From: Clostridia bacterium
GTDB taxonomy: Bacteria; Bacillota; Clostridia; Oscillospirales; CAG-272
Assembly: GCA_017624795.1 (NCBI GenBank)
Contig: JAGAMJ010000057.1
Location: 1-6,011 of the forward strand
Length of the DNA: 6,011 nucleotides
Direction: 5' to 3'
Shown: piece by piece, positions 5,121 through 6,011 of the stretch
How positions within the stretch are numbered: position 1 is the first letter of the stretch
Layout of the letters: each line of letters begins with the position of its first letter
Position numbers and translations under genes: made by a program
The notes under the pieces: generated by a model
Databases searched by the model: none
What the model was told of the DNA's origin: nothing
The model's input: only the letters and a program-made list of their open reading frames with translations

Positions 5121-5903
5121 ATGGGGAAATTCGACGGTATTTTATTTTGTACCGATTTTGACGGAACGTTTCGTGTGACCGACGAGAATTGCGAAGCCGT
5201 TCGCTATTTTCAGGCAAACGGCGGACGCTTTACCGTGCTCAGCGGCAGAACGCCCGAATTTTTGGCGGAGCACCTCACGGACGTTTTGCCGAACGCGCCG
5301 CTTGTGGGCTGTAACGGTGCGCTGATCCGCGATCATCGCAGCGGCGCGCTGCTGTACGAGGGCGGGCGAAACGATTTTGCGGCGTTGGAGCTTGTCGAGC
5401 CGTTTTGGAAGCAGGAGCAGTGCTTTACGGCTATTCTGCCCTTTGACAAAAGCGGCAACGGCTATCGCCTTGCGCGCGTGGCGGCACAAAAGGACGTTCT
5501 GACTATGGAGGAATTGAAGCGGCACGTCACGCTTCCGATCTATAAGGTCGTTTGCATCATGGCACAAAGTGAGGACGCCGTGCTTTGGCGGGATCGCCTT
5601 CAAGTCCTTGCGGGCGATCGGTTTGAGCTTTCGCGCAGCTGGCCCGTTGGGCTTGAGATCAGCTGCACCGACGCGAACAAGGGCGCAGCCGCGAAGCGCC
5701 TCAAAGAAATGCTGCACGCAAGGGTGCTTGTCACGGCGGGGGATTACGAAAACGACATTTCGATGCTGAGGGCAGCCGACATCGGCTATGCCGTTGGCAA
5801 CGCCGAACCCTCGGTAAAGGCGGCAGCCGATCGCGTCACGGTCGATTTCAGGGAGCACGCGATCGCGGCGATCGTTGACGAGCTGGATCAACAATTTTCA
5901 TAA
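5121..5903 (+). CDS. Cof-type HAD-superfamily phosphatase, 260 residues
   Basis: This is a soluble Mg2+-dependent hydrolase of the HAD superfamily, subclass IIB (Cof/YbjI/YwpJ-like). These enzymes generally dephosphorylate small sugar phosphates, nucleotides or cofactors. Motif I is TDFDGT with nucleophile Asp12 and acid/base Asp14; motif II is LSGRT with Ser41; CNGA (64-67) is the usual Cof feature that follows. The cap domain runs from about 80 to 180. Motif III is Lys187 in NKGAA, and motif IV is GDYENDISML with Asp208 and Asp212. Length is normal for the family and all catalytic residues are present. ATG 5121 is the only in-frame start after the previous stop; its ribosome binding site is poor. 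It lies 21 bp after the DUF4234 gene with no terminator between, so translation may be partly coupled to that gene. Substrate cannot be told from sequence. Confidence 0.9.
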   Translation: MGKFDGILFCTDFDGTFRVTDENCEAVRYFQANGGRFTVLSGRTPEFLAEHLTDVLPNAPLVGCNGALIRDHRSGALLYEGGRNDFAALELVEPFWKQEQCFTAILPFDKSGNGYRLARVAAQKDVLTMEELKRHVTLPIYKVVCIMAQSEDAVLWRDRLQVLAGDRFELSRSWPVGLEISCTDANKGAAAKRLKEMLHARVLVTAGDYENDISMLRAADIGYAVGNAEPSVKAAADRVTVDFREHAIAAIVDELDQQFS

Positions 5904-5940
5904 AACCAAAACGGGCTGTGAAACAGCCCGTTTTGGTTTT
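5902..5940. terminator. Intrinsic terminator overlapping the HAD stop codon
   Basis: The arms at 5902-5919 and 5923-5940 form a perfect 18-bp stem (core ACGGGCTGT/ACAGCCCGT) with a 3-nt GAA loop. The outer part is AAAACC/GGTTTT and one more T follows. The stem starts at the second base of the TAA stop. The symmetrical A and T runs let it work in both directions, which would suit a convergent gene beyond the right edge. Confidence 0.92.
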
Positions 5941-6011
5941 TATAGATCAGCTTTTCGTCTTTGGCGCAAATTTTAATATGCGCTTTGCCTTTGTTGGTCG
6001 CGGATACTACT
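5941..6011. other. Right-edge fragment, no assignable gene
   Basis: One minus-strand frame is open across this end (VSATNKGKAHIKICAKDEK in part) with codon use like the neighbouring genes. It could be the C-terminal end of a convergent gene. However, it stays open through the terminator hairpin, with no stop before it, which argues against that. On the plus strand an ATG at 5978 opens MRFAFVGRGYY to the edge, but it has no ribosome binding site. Neither can be supported from 70 bases. Confidence 0.2.

Noticed and set aside
5142..5894. 250-codon minus-strand open frame opposite the HAD gene
   Set aside because: It is the antisense of an intact Cof-type phosphatase with all four HAD motifs, and its own translation shows no domain pattern.
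5978..6011. Possible plus-strand gene start, MRFAFVGRGYY, at the right edge
   Set aside because: There is no ribosome binding site or promoter upstream and only eleven codons are visible, so it is too little to call.

Overview
The window looks like chromosome of a Gram-positive anaerobe of the Clostridia (Oscillospirales/Ruminococcaceae-like), with an AT-rich accessory patch at the left edge. The evidence is consensus sigma-A promoters with 17-bp spacers, AGGAGG-type ribosome binding sites, strong intrinsic terminators after most transcription units, a yybP-ykoY (Mn2+) riboswitch, and GC-rich third codon positions in the three right-hand genes. The taxonomic placement is inference from style; there is no rRNA or marker gene.

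Left part (1-1240). A divergent pair shares an AT-rich control region. On the minus strand is the N-terminal 73 residues of an XRE-type helix-turn-helix repressor that runs off the left edge. On the plus strand is a 231-residue protein I do not recognise. Between them lie a perfect consensus promoter for the 231-residue gene and two copies of a 15-bp palindrome, ATTCY-N5-GGAAT. One sits in the promoter spacer and one over the expected transcription start, as expected for a repressor controlling its neighbour. A gene-free stretch with a possible coding relic follows, ending in a strong hairpin terminator at 1217-1243.

Middle (1417-4565). A second perfect promoter starts a leader of about 375 nt. 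It contains a Mn2+-sensing yybP-ykoY aptamer (1460-1546), an unusually long terminator stem (arms 1538-1580 and 1737-1780, then six T), and a P2A-type Ca2+/Mn2+-transporting P-type ATPase of 898 residues. The 3' strand of aptamer helix P1 is also the base of the terminator 5' arm, so metal binding should favour read-through and expression of the exporter. The upper stem plus its 156-nt loop looks like a MITE-like insertion in the terminator.

Right part (4535-5940). The ATPase terminator doubles as the promoter region of the next unit: the -35 box TTGACA lies across the hairpin loop. That promoter drives a small DUF4234 membrane protein with a (GNYPPN)6 tail and, 21 bp downstream, a Cof-type HAD phosphatase. 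The two-gene unit ends in an 18-bp perfect terminator stem that overlaps the stop codon. The last 70 bases hold no gene I can support.
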